From: Lathyrus oleraceus
Taxonomy: Eukaryota; Streptophyta; Magnoliopsida; Fabales; Fabaceae
Direction of reading: 5' to 3'
Assembly (NCBI RefSeq): GCF_024323335.1
Contig: NC_066580.1
Span: forward strand, 441,087,351 to 441,151,350
Length of the DNA: 64,000 nt
Below are positions 37,156 through 46,690 of this stretch, piece after piece. The number at the start of each line of letters is the position of its first letter. Positions within the stretch are counted from its first letter, which is position 1. The notes under the pieces were generated by a model. That model was not told the DNA's origin. It did no database searches and saw only the letters and a list, made by a program, of their open reading frames with translations. The position numbers and the translations under genes are program-made.

Positions 37156-37203
37156 TGTCGAGCTTGCGACATTAAACAAAGCGCTTCGTGGGAGACAACC
37201 CAC
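37156..37203 (+). other. Two-hairpin element after the pol stop of A
   Basis: Starting 16 nt after the pol stop: stem TGTCG/CGACA with loop AGCTTG (37156-37171), then TTAAACAAAGCGCTTC, then stem GTGGG/CCCAC with loop AGACAA (37188-37203). Element B has the same arrangement at 47540-47491 with different but still paired stem bases. The sequence is non-coding in both. Its position suggests a role in making or translating the downstream ORF message; function is unknown. Confidence 0.7.
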
Positions 37204-37314
37204 AAATTTTTATTTTTCTTTGATTATTCTTTTGATTTTATTCAGTTTTCATTCTTCATTTTCTTTATTTTATTAAATTTTTCTTCTTTTCTTCTTTCGG
37301 TATCTGGCCAAATC

Positions 37315-37346
37315 CTGACTAAAATTCTTGTTTCTCTTTTCTTTAG
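37315..37346 (+). promoter_or_regulatory. Predicted 3' splice site before accessory ORF X
   Basis: CTGACTAAAATT is a branch-point-like sequence, followed by a T-rich tract and CTTTAG ending at 37346, 14 nt before the ATG of ORF X. This is a good plant acceptor by eye. Splicing of 3' ORF messages is known in the related barley element Bagy-2. No donor was identified. Confidence 0.5.
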
Positions 37347-37360
37347 TTAACACTGACTTG

Positions 37361-38641
37361 ATGACACATATTGATCATATGGGTATTAATTTCCGAGGGA
37401 GAGCTCAAAGACAAAAATTTGAAGAACTTGCTGAGAGAGAGATGCACCCAAATTTTTATGCTGATGATTGTGCAATGACCGTACTTGGGCTAAGAGATAG
37501 TGTCCTATATTTGCTGAATCAAATAGGGTGGGAAACTATTCCTATTCGAAGACAATTTGTTACTTACCGGAGGCTAACTCTAGAATTCCTTAGCTCCCTG
37601 ATTTATTTACCGAACCATGGAAAAGGAATAAACCGAGGTTTCATTCAATTCAGGATGTTCAATATGGAGTATCAGTATAACATTAGAGAATTTACTAACC
37701 TCTTAGGGTTCCCTACTTCTTTTGACACATTCACCATGAACCAAGAGGACCTCTTTGAATATCGAGAGCTTGAGCATTTTTGGGGAAGTTTGACGGGAAA
37801 TGACGAACTTGAGGAACATGAGTTTCTTTCTGGAAACATACATAACCCAACTTTTCGTTATTTCCACAAGATCCTAGTACACACTCTTTTTGGGAAAAGT
37901 TCAAACATTACCACAGTATCACGTGATGAACTTTTCATAATATTTTGTGTTTCCCAGAATCGTCTAGTGAATGGTGCCACTTATATGTTGGCGAGTTTTG
38001 ACCTTCTTATTCAAGATGACCGTGCACCGATTCAAATAGGGGGATTGATAACTATGATTGCTAATGCTATTGGATTGTGCCAACCCATGCTTGATTTGAA
38101 CCCTTTTTGCGGTATTCAGCCTATGAATATAAATTTCCTTTTCAACACTATGTTTATAGGAAACCTTGGACCTAAAGAGTTTGAACTATTAATTAACAAC
38201 CAAGCTTTTTACCTATTCACCATGCCTAGCCCGATGACTAGTGTCCATAACCGAAATAATTGGCTCTACAACCTGAATGGAATGCCTTCTCCTGTTAGAT
38301 CTGTTGAAACCATCCAAGATTATGAGATCCTTGACAACCAGATTCCTAATGCTGAGTCTGATCCGCAGACACCAACTGGTTACCATGATGCTGCCTCTCC
38401 ACCTCATCCTATCCCGTCCGCAGAATCGGGAGTACCTGATTTTAGACATCATATGCCCGGAACTGATTATAATACCGCTATTCAAGCTTTGATGTCAGAA
38501 CAAGATGCCATTAGAGAAGAGTTAACTATGATGGGACATGAATTTATGGAACACATGAGTAGAATGACAAATCAATTTCACGAGTTGCTACACTGTGTCA
38601 ATTCCTTTGCTCCTCCGACGAGAGATTCTACAAGTGGCTAG
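37361..38641 (+). CDS. Accessory ORF X of A, ATHILA ORF1-like protein
   Basis: An intact 426-residue ORF. I start at ATG 37361 (MTHIDHMGINFRG). The open frame upstream lacks an ATG and lies in the predicted acceptor tract. Conserved-looking blocks are TLEFLSSLIYLP, FRMFNMEYQYNIREFTNLLG, HNPTFRYFHKILVHTLFGKS and QIGGLITMIANAIGL, followed by a proline-rich, low-complexity tail and a short helical end with MGHEFMEHMSRM. These blocks recur in ORF Y. The family is the ATHILA ORF-1 / putative plant transposon protein type found after pol in Athila elements; its role is unknown. No signal peptide or membrane segment is visible, so an envelope function is not supported. It is notable that this ORF is intact while gag-pol has six stops. 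Confidence 0.8.
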   Translation: MTHIDHMGINFRGRAQRQKFEELAEREMHPNFYADDCAMTVLGLRDSVLYLLNQIGWETIPIRRQFVTYRRLTLEFLSSLIYLPNHGKGINRGFIQFRMFNMEYQYNIREFTNLLGFPTSFDTFTMNQEDLFEYRELEHFWGSLTGNDELEEHEFLSGNIHNPTFRYFHKILVHTLFGKSSNITTVSRDELFIIFCVSQNRLVNGATYMLASFDLLIQDDRAPIQIGGLITMIANAIGLCQPMLDLNPFCGIQPMNINFLFNTMFIGNLGPKEFELLINNQAFYLFTMPSPMTSVHNRNNWLYNLNGMPSPVRSVETIQDYEILDNQIPNAESDPQTPTGYHDAASPPHPIPSAESGVPDFRHHMPGTDYNTAIQALMSEQDAIREELTMMGHEFMEHMSRMTNQFHELLHCVNSFAPPTRDSTSG

Positions 38642-39525
38642 AAGAATTGCAGTTAACTAGTTTTAGTCTTAGGAAATTTATAGTTTCGTTTGACAATATT
38701 TTTAATCTTAGGATTTTTTTTCCGCATGTTTTATTTTATCTTCAGGCAAATATTACATTATGTTTATTTTTATGAAGCTACAGGCATCATTGGTTAAATT
38801 AAATTTCATTTTGATTTATGCACTGTCTAAAATTACCAATGCTGATATATATTGTATGCTACTACTTACATGCTAAATTTCTGATCACGTACAAGTATAC
38901 ACTACTCCTAATATTATATACTACCACCTGTATTTTTGCTTATTAGAGAAAAAATATATATTCTATGGTGTAGTAAAGTAGCATCCATGACACAATTTAT
39001 AAAGTCAAAGTAGCATTGATATTTATGGTCATGGCAATTCAAATTTAAAAAAATAAATAAATAAAAAATAAATAAAATATAATAATAATAATAAAACAAA
39101 ACTTGCCACCCTGCATCGTGACGAACGTTTTGACCGTTGCAAACTCAGAGGTGTGACGAGCGTCACGCATGCTGTCACGGTCGCAACACCCTCATGAGCC
39201 CGTCACGCATGCTGTCACGAACGTGACAACTTGCTTTCTCGTAAATGTTTTTTACCGTTATGCTGTCACGAACGTGACACAATACTGTCACGAACGTGAC
39301 ACACTGCTGCCTCGTAACCGTGTCATGACCGTTACCCCCATTCAATTCACCTCTTTATCCCCCATTAATTTTTTTTCTCACCAACTTCTCCTCCCAATTT
39401 CAAAACTCTTTCTTTAAATACCTTCACCATATTTTTCTTCCTACACCACATCATTCCAAAAACCACTATATAAAAAAAAATTCATCCCCTCTTCCTTTCT
39501 CCTTTTTTTCTACCTACCAATTAAA
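38642..39525 (+). other. Spacer between accessory ORFs X and Y of A
   Basis: AT-rich up to about 39100, with a short A/T-simple stretch (39045-39100). A GC-richer block follows with repeated dyads (39103-39345). Then comes a pyrimidine-rich leader (39350-39520) with TTTAAATACC near 39410 as a possible TATA-like site. There is no AG acceptor in the last 40 nt before the ATG of Y, unlike X. Confidence 0.6.
39153..39301. promoter_or_regulatory. ACG-NN-CGT dyad cluster upstream of ORF Y
   Basis: GTGACGAGCGTCAC (39153-39166) and three identical copies of TGTCACGAACGTGACA (39213-39228, 39264-39279, 39286-39301), plus weaker variants such as GACGAACG near 39119. They have the same build as the LTR dyads of A: arms ending ACG/CGT with a two-base spacer. 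The cluster lies 225-375 bp before the ATG of ORF Y. Confidence 0.6.
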
Positions 39526-40857
39526 ATGGCGAAGAACCAACATCAAGAAATGCAATTTGGAAATATTATTTTCCGAACTGAAGATAGAAACTATCAACGG
39601 GAGCAGTTTGTTCGTTTCCAGCAACGCGGTGTCACATCTACCAGATACCCCTATTTCAATTGCTTACAAGAATTGGGATTACATCAAGGAGTGCAATGGC
39701 TGCTTAGGCTATCCGATTTAACTTTTCTGTGCACACAAAATCACCCAACATACCCATCACTCACCTTGGAGTTTTTAAGCTCTTATTCATACACCACTCC
39801 AACCGATGAGGACGAGTACTTAACCGGTGTCGCAAAATTCTGTATGTTCAACACTGAGTACGCACTATCTCAAGAACAGTTGAGTGCCATGCTATGTTTT
39901 CCTGAAGGAGACGACGTCCACCCAAGAATCCCTCCAAACTCAGAGTGGAACACGATCCCATTCGAACTTTTTGGAAAAATATCTGGTGTGGTAACCACCA
40001 ATTGGGATGCATTACTTGCTTCACACATACACAACCCCACTATCCGGTATTTTATCCGTATTTTGCAAAACACCATCTTTGGAAGAGCCAACAACAACAA
40101 AGTTAACGCTAAAGAATTATTCTTCCTACACTGCATCTTTTCAGCAAATACAAGGGTCAACACCACCTCTCTCTTACTTCACCATATCCGTACCCTTTGT
40201 GCTCGAGGCAATCAACCTTTTGTGATTGGCGGATTAATAACCACCATCGCACTCGGTTTAAATTTAGGGGACCGACTTCAGAATTTGCAATCTTTGCCAC
40301 CCCTGTTTATGGATATCAGCTATTGTCGCTCCTGCCGCTTAATCAAAAATAGGGTAGGCGGGAATTATTATCTTATGGTGAATAACCAAGAAATCCCAAG
40401 CGTCGTTTTGCCCAACATTGCACTCACCGATGTTACTAACCCCAACAGATTCATCTACGATTTGAATGCTCCTGAACCTACCATGCCTACACAAGCAAAC
40501 CCGCCCCCAGATGAGTTTGATGAAATGGAGCAAGGTGATCCAGATCCTGAATAACATTCTGTCCCACATAATCCTTCCGATAATGTAGCTGGTCCATCCT
40601 CCCGACGTCGTCGAAGAAGAAGGCCTGCAACAAATGATGACATCATGGATGCTATTGAACATCAAGGCCAACGGCTTGATGCCATGCATGCGCAGAATAA
40701 CAAAGTAATGCAACTGATGCGCCAGATGCAACAACAACAACAAGAGAGGAATGCAATAACCGACCAGAGGTTCACTGACTTGCTTAACAGGTTTGATGAC
40801 TTGGCAGTACGTGAACGATCACCGGGTCCGAGAACAAGAGGACGCAGGCAGAATTGA
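39526..40857 (+). pseudogene. Accessory ORF Y of A, paralogue of ORF X, one in-frame stop
   Basis: ATG at 39526 (MAKNQHQEMQFG), open to TAA at 40552, then open in the same frame to TGA at 40855. With the stop read through it would be 443 codons. It matches ORF X block by block: TLEFLSSYSYTT, FCMFNTEYALSQEQLSAMLC, HNPTIRYFIRILQNTIFGRA and FVIGGLITTIALGLNL. After the stop come a run of six arginines (SSRRRRRRPATN, nuclear-import-like) and a glutamine-rich helical tail (QLMRQMQQQQQERN), likely a coiled coil. The TAA stands where one C-to-T change would turn CAA into a stop. Truncation removes the basic and coiled-coil part. Function is unknown; no membrane segment is seen. Confidence 0.78.
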
Positions 40858-41766
40858 GTTTACGTACCATCTTTTCCTTTTTTTCTTTTTCGTTTTTTTG
40901 AAACATTGGGGACAATGTTTCATTTAAGTGTAGGGGGAGATAACCTTGTTTCATTCATGTTAAGATTTCCTAAAGGTTGCTTATTTTATAAAACTTGAGT
41001 GAAATTAAGACAAAATTATTACCGCCCCAACACTCTAAAAACCTCAGCATGTTAGATCAGTTTAAGTACCTATTATACCAATTCCTTGAACTTTTAGTTT
41101 TATAGTAACCCCGAGTAGTTTATACGAGAAGTCGGCACCATCTTAATAGCAAACTACGTGGAGAGCCGATGAATACAAGTGAATGATTCCCAAAACAACA
41201 TATTAAAAATCAGGAAATGCACTAATTAAGTTAGGTGATCCTTACCCGATCATTTAATCCAAAGGTTGTGGACCCTACAAAAACATGGTATGAACGATCC
41301 ATTGTGAGTTGGTTCAGCGATTTCTGGTGCTGAACTTGGTAGGGCGGACTACGGTCCGATCCCCCGCAATTTGCAATAGACTAAATAAAGAAGTTATCCA
41401 ACTTATGTACCAGAACTTCTAACTAAAAGGGGATCAAAATCGCTAACGGGTTACTCCACTATGTGCGCGAAAAGATAAAGGGCTTAATGTGATTTCGCTC
41501 GAATGAAAACGGGTGAAATAAGAGTAAAAGAACTAGGCTGAGCTATAATAGCATGACTCGAACTGGTTTGCATAAGGTGGGGTTATCTAGTGTTGTTACG
41601 GTAATTTTTGATGTTAAGATTAAACTCAGGTTATTTCTAACGAGATTTACTTGCAACCCATTACGAATTGATGTGTGTTTGGAAATTTCATCTGGCTAAT
41701 ATTTTTAAATAAAAAAAAATCGATTTCTACATTGTTTCTTGCTTGAGGACAAGCAAAAGTCTAAGT
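40858..41766 (+). other. 3' untranslated region of A
   Basis: Non-coding. It begins with a T-rich tract, then a perfect hairpin (40901-40920) and a polypurine-like TAGGGGGAGA (40931-40940) similar to the real PPT at 41767. The rest has no clear repeat or ORF. Confidence 0.7.
40901..40920 (+). other. Perfect hairpin AAACATTG-GGGA-CAATGTTT
   Basis: An 8-bp perfect stem with a four-base loop, about 44 nt after the stop of ORF Y and just before an internal PPT-like run. A role in RNA 3'-end function or packaging is possible but unproven. Confidence 0.6.
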
Positions 41767-41775
41767 GAGGGGGAG
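41767..41775 (+). other. Polypurine tract of A
   Basis: GAGGGGGAG lies two bases before the 3' LTR, as needed for plus-strand DNA priming. Confidence 0.85.
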
Positions 41776-41777
41776 TT

Positions 41778-43523
41778 TGATAACATGAAACTATATCACA
41801 TTTTTAGACTTGATTTAATTAAATTATATCGTTATTTGATTCAATTTATTTTATATTATTCGATATTACTCGGCATTTTCTTATTATTTATTTCAGGTAT
41901 CATTATTTAAAGCACATGTGAAAAAGAAAGAAAAGGGGTGCAAAAAGAAGATTTTCTAGGAAAAGCAGCAAGCTGAAGCACCAAAGCCCAGCCCACGTTT
42001 GGAACAAAGAAAATTGTTGTCACGACCGCAACAAGCACGTGCCAACCGCCACATCCTAAGACCTAGTGTTACGACCGTAACACATAGTGTGACGGACGTC
42101 ACACATTCCACTCCTATATTTTAGGCTTTACGTGCGTAACGGAGTGGACGGTTTCCCCCTAAATTTTCTCATGCACTCGAAGACGCTTTGAACCATACTG
42201 AAGACACATTTTAGGAGACGGTTATCTTGGGAGGTTAATATAAATAAACCTCACAAAAGCCAATTGCAGCTCTCTCTTCTCCGTACAATTTTTCCAGCAG
42301 TCTAAGTTTTGCAAGCAATTTATTTCTTTCTTTTTTCTAGTTTAATTTCTGAAGCATACAATTTATTTTCTCACGATAGTTTCTACACCGGAAACTATTG
42401 TGTAATTTTTACTGGATCTAACCTTACGTTAGATCATAGTGTTTTATTTCCTTGTTTTTACTTTCCTATCGGATCGAGAATTGTGAAGAACAAATCCAAC
42501 CGACTTGTGGTGGAGTGTTCGAGCACCGAAGCGTAGGAGATAAAATCCAGATTTCTAGTATTTTTCCAGGTTCATTAATTAATTGATTTATCGTTTTAAT
42601 TTACATATGCTTTGTTCCGCTGTTTATATATGTTGTTTGATTTGATATGGCCGTATTTATGCATGATTATTGTTTATGCATGTTCATCATGTCTGGCTAA
42701 TTAATTTAGATATCGGTATGTAAAGTAAGCGGAATTAAGGAATCAAAGTTGAATTGGTTTAAATTTATTTCAGAATATAGTCACTCTTTTTCTGGTCTCA
42801 ATTTACAAAGTTAATACCAAGGTTTTTGCACGAGAGTAAAAGACATAAAGAAGTTAAAATTAATAGAACGACGGTTTGAGTTTTTAACTGGACAATGTAA
42901 ATTGAACATTAACTTTAAATCAGGGCGAAAGCAATTTTTAAGGTTAATTAAATTCTAATTATTTTCAAAAATTATTTTTAAAAGTTAAATGTGAGGACTA
43001 GAGTTAAGCATTTAAGTTTAATCATATAATCTAAGTCAACAGAGCGAGAGTTTGAGACGAGGGCGTTTAAACGGTTAGTATTTTCTCAAAAGGAGTTTCT
43101 ATAGATTCTATTATTTTCAAAAGTGATTTTAGACTTAACGAAATAGTGAGAGCGTACGTTAAAATATAAAGTCATAGTCTGATTCAACAGAGCGAGAGTT
43201 TAAGGAAAAGACTTTTAATTAATAGTGTCTACTGAAAAGACTTATTTTAAAATTAAGAAAAAGACCAACGAAGATTTGATTCCCCAAATACGACGAACTA
43301 CATACTGATATCCATATTATTTGATATTTTATCTAGATCCAAATTTAGTTTTATTTTTTTCCCCTAATCATTAAAGTATCATCCGCCTTAGCTTTACGCA
43401 GTAACCCTTAAAAAATGGTAGATCGATTCATTAAGTTCTTGTGGGATCGATATCTTTTAAAACTACGCGATTAGACTGTGCGCTTGCAGTTAGTACCCCA
43501 ATAGACTCATAAAGTCGCGATCA
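41778..43523 (+). mobile_element. 3' LTR of A
   Basis: 1746 bp, TG...CA, same ends as the 5' LTR, with about 24 differences by eye including two balancing single-base indels. Confidence 0.95.
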
Positions 43524-43528
43524 AGGGT

Positions 43529-43888
43529 GTTCGCTACTTCCTTCGCCACAACAAGTTTGATCATTTTGCTACTGTAAAATTCTGGAAATGTTCGCTGGCA
43601 GCTCGCTGGGTGCTCGCCTAGCGAGCACTTCGCTACATCACTCGCCTAACGAGCATGCTAATGAATGCTTCCTTTCTTGGTTCCTTTGCCAACTTTCTTG
43701 TGCCTTCATTTTCTATTCTTTCATGCCTAATTCCTGCACAATAACACACAAATTAAAGGTACCAAGATCATTTCACATTATATTGCAAATCATTAAAAGC
43801 AAGGGCGGTTTTGAACACTTTCTTCACAAAAAGGAGTGAAAGATGCCCACATTTGATAGCTCAAATAAGCACTTTTGGGCATCTAACA
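43529..43888 (-). mobile_element. 3' LTR of B, proximal part
   Basis: Continues the LTR interrupted at 29882 and aligns with 49808-50167. The minus-strand LTR start TGTTAGATGCCC ends at 43888. Contains GCTCGCCTAGCGAGC at 43612-43626. Confidence 0.92.
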
Positions 43889-43899
43889 ACTCTCCCCAA
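43889..43899 (-). other. Polypurine tract of B
   Basis: On the minus strand it reads TTGGGGAGAGT directly before the LTR start TGTTAG. This fixes the element's orientation. Confidence 0.8.
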
Positions 43900-45380
43900 C
43901 TAGATTCTTGCTTGCCCTCAAGCAAAGTATGCCTCTTGAAGGACAAGAGGATTTGCTTAAAGAAAAAGGTTTCTCTGAAGTCGGATAAAATGGCTCAAAC
44001 ACAAGAGAATCAACCAGACACAAGTTCTCAATGGTTAGAATAACACAATACACAAGAACTAAAACTTTATAGCAATGCAAAACATGTAATAATCCACAAC
44101 AATGTTATCCTGAATGAATCATCCTATCTCTCCTCTTCGAATAAGGATTGAAGAAATTACGCGTTTGCAACCGCAGGGACAATCTCTCTCTCCAACAAAC
44201 AATGCGAAAGACAATTCAATTCATACAATGTCTAACAATTATAAATGAAAATGCGGAAGCACGAAGATCACTAAGGTCTTTTCCGGTTGTAGCTTGGTTA
44301 GGTTTACAAACAAGGGTCATATCTAAGGCCATTGAAAACGAACTTGCCGATGCAAAAGAGGCATTCACTGTACAAGCTATTTACACATCTCAACTTCGTT
44401 CCACTTGTTTCTCATTTGAAACCTTCACAACTCTTATTTCACAACTCAATTTTTTTTTGTTTTTCACTATTTTTCTTCCAAGCAAGCATTAATTTTCATT
44501 TTCCTATATATTTTTTTTCTTTTCACATCGTATTCACAAAACAATGTTTCTCTTTTCTATTTTTTTTTATTTTTTTCAATGCTTGCTCGGTTTTTCAAGA
44601 GTTGTGGCACTTACCGATTCTCATTTTCATTCTCCCCAACTTATCTCTTACTCACCCTAAGTGAATGCTCTTGACTTTTTACGGCAAAAGAACAATTACC
44701 AAAAATTTCAGGGTTTCAAGAAAAAAGATTTTTGACATCTCGCCTTATTTCAAGCTGAGATTCAACTGTTTAAGCTCAAAGGGGTTAACGAATACTCTCT
44801 CTTCTCACGGGTAAGTTGTATTTGGAACTGGTTGTGCTCTAAAAAAAACAAGCGCCTTGATCATTTCTAATTGCTTCCACAAATTCACAATAATAAAAGA
44901 CCAAGCATGAATCAAATGAATCAACAAAGTTTAGTAAAATCCAGCATTTAAGTGTACAATGGAGGTTTCCTCACAATTTGTGGTTCTAAGTCCTAGATGA
45001 AACATTCATTCAATTATGTTGCAAAAAGAACAATATTCAATTACGAAAAGAGTAAAGTTCTTAATGCATTCTAAAATTCTAACCGGAGGTAACATGTACC
45101 TTAGCATTATTCGCTTGTTTATTTTTATCATTGCCATCCAAGCTCGGATGCACCTTCATTGGATACTTCTTTGAGGAGCAACCAATCTAGAAGGTTTGAC
45201 GCTCAACAACCAGAAATTTATTAAAACAAAAGAAATTTAAACCAAACACAATAATTTAAAACATAAACAATAACTATTACTTAAAAATTTTAAAATGTGC
45301 GTGGGGGACAAAACACCCCAAAAGTACATAACCAAATATCTAAAAATACAAAGAAAATAAAACATAACAACAATAAAAAC
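43900..45380 (-). other. 3' untranslated region of B
   Basis: No conserved frame. T- and A-rich simple stretches, such as 44450-44590, give chance ORFs. Nothing else recognised. Confidence 0.6.
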
Positions 45381-46649
45381 TTAGTCCTTATAGGACTCAG
45401 AGCTCTCATCACTACCGGCCTCAGAACCGGAACCATCATCACTATCATCATCATCGTCATCACCATCCTCAGCACCACCAGAAGTATCAGCACCAGAAGC
45501 TCCAGCACCCGCCCCCTCTCTGAACACAGGTCTGTCGACAGGCCAGCTAGCGTGCTGCAAGAACTGCTCACGCGTCATCATCGGATGCTCTCCGGAAGGG
45601 TCACGTATCTGCAACTGTAACAACTGTATAGAATCATGAATATCAATCATGGCACGCTGAGTCGCCGTCATCCAATCCCAATTATAATTGCAGACAACCT
45701 GCGGGAAAGGATCAAATCCCTGAGCAAAAGCACCAGGACCATCAGAAGCCCCGGTATCACCAGCAGCTGCACCACTCCTGAAGTTCTTTGGCTTGCAGTA
45801 CTTGGCCACATATCTATCATCGATAGCGGGCGGAATCCTCACTTGGCTGCGGGAGGGTAGCTTCACCCTCGACTGTTGGCACAAAGCCATGATGAGGCAA
45901 GGGAAAGCAAGGGGGCAATTAACTCTTGCCCCCGACTTCAGCCCGTTCTCAATCACGGACTTCAACTCTAAAGCAATGATTCTCGCCACATCGATCTGAA
46001 TATTAGTGAGAATGCAATGGACCAAGTGTGCCACTGGGATCGGCACGGTGGATGTGTGAGACTTGGGTTTAATATTGGTCAGAACCAGCATTAGGATCAG
46101 CTGAGCCAAGGGAATCATGTCCTCCCTATGGTACCTCATAGGAACCCCAGATGGGTTCAACTCAACTGATTTTCCCTTAAATAAAAGGGCTGCAGAAATA
46201 GAGTTGGTGTCCCTGTGTAGCCTCAAATCCCGATGGTATGTGTCCTTCTCATTAGCTCCCAGATGGAGCGGTTCACCCAGCACACGGTTGATTGCATCCC
46301 GATCGAAAGCAACCGGACGGGCGGACACTCTTGTGATCCAAGTGAACGACTTGTCGTCATTAGGCAGTGCGTTCGCGTAGAACTCACGCACTATCTCGAT
46401 GTCATAGCTCTCGAGTGGAGCGATCAACCGGTCCCATTTCTTGCTATGAATCAACCCAGCAAATGTACGGTAGTCGCCTTCGGGGTTGATCATAAACCTC
46501 TTCTCTGGCAAAAAATTTCTTTTTTCCAATGCCACATAGCGAGCGGCTTGCTTTGCCCCGACAAATTTGTCGGTGTCGAACTGAATGGGTACAGTACGGG
46601 AAGTGCTCCCGACCTTTCTCTTTTTCGAAGCGCTCGACCTGGATGCCAT
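45381..46649 (-). CDS. Accessory ORF of B, putative plant transposon protein domain
   Basis: Intact, 422 residues, starting at the ATG at 46647-46649 (MASRSSASKKRKVGSTSR). KKRKV at residues 9-13 is the classic monopartite nuclear-import motif. The core (residues about 50-280) has KKWDRLIAPLESYDIEIVRE, FYANALP, DRDAINRVLGEPLHLG and the signature NIKPKSHTSTVPIPVAHLVH. This is the domain annotated as 'putative plant transposon protein' in many legume genomes. The tail ends in an acidic run (DGDDDDDDSDDGSGSE). The frame is open up to 46718, but that extension translates a polypyrimidine tract into a false hydrophobic leader. The ATG directly abuts a TTTGCAG acceptor. Function is unknown. It is the only complete ORF of B. 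Confidence 0.85.
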   Translation of the reverse strand: MASRSSASKKRKVGSTSRTVPIQFDTDKFVGAKQAARYVALEKRNFLPEKRFMINPEGDYRTFAGLIHSKKWDRLIAPLESYDIEIVREFYANALPNDDKSFTWITRVSARPVAFDRDAINRVLGEPLHLGANEKDTYHRDLRLHRDTNSISAALLFKGKSVELNPSGVPMRYHREDMIPLAQLILMLVLTNIKPKSHTSTVPIPVAHLVHCILTNIQIDVARIIALELKSVIENGLKSGARVNCPLAFPCLIMALCQQSRVKLPSRSQVRIPPAIDDRYVAKYCKPKNFRSGAAAGDTGASDGPGAFAQGFDPFPQVVCNYNWDWMTATQRAMIDIHDSIQLLQLQIRDPSGEHPMMTREQFLQHASWPVDRPVFREGAGAGASGADTSGGAEDGDDDDDDSDDGSGSEAGSDESSESYKD

Positions 46650-46690
46650 CTGCAAAGTTATAGAAAAGAAACAACAGAAAACCACAGAAC
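46650..46690 (-). promoter_or_regulatory. Predicted 3' splice site abutting the accessory ORF of B
   Basis: Minus strand: pyrimidine-rich TTTTCTGTTGTTTCTTTTC, branch-like CTATAAC, then TTTGCAG immediately followed by the ATG. It is a textbook plant acceptor context by eye. It parallels the acceptor before ORF X of A and suggests a spliced message for this ORF. Confidence 0.55.

Larger units (their letters stand above)
29883..43523 (+). mobile_element. Element A: complete Athila-lineage Ty3/gypsy element, 13.6 kb
   Basis: A has two 1746-bp LTRs, an Asp-tRNA-type PBS, one long gag-protease-RT-RNase H-integrase frame (broken only by six stop codons), two further ORFs after pol, a PPT and exact AGGGT target duplications. 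This is the architecture of the Athila lineage (Athila, Calypso and Cyclops in legumes). The LTRs differ at about 24 positions by eye (about 1.4%), so the insertion is recent; it is the youngest in the nest. It cannot make its own proteins because of the stops, but it could be mobilised by an intact relative. Confidence 0.95.
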
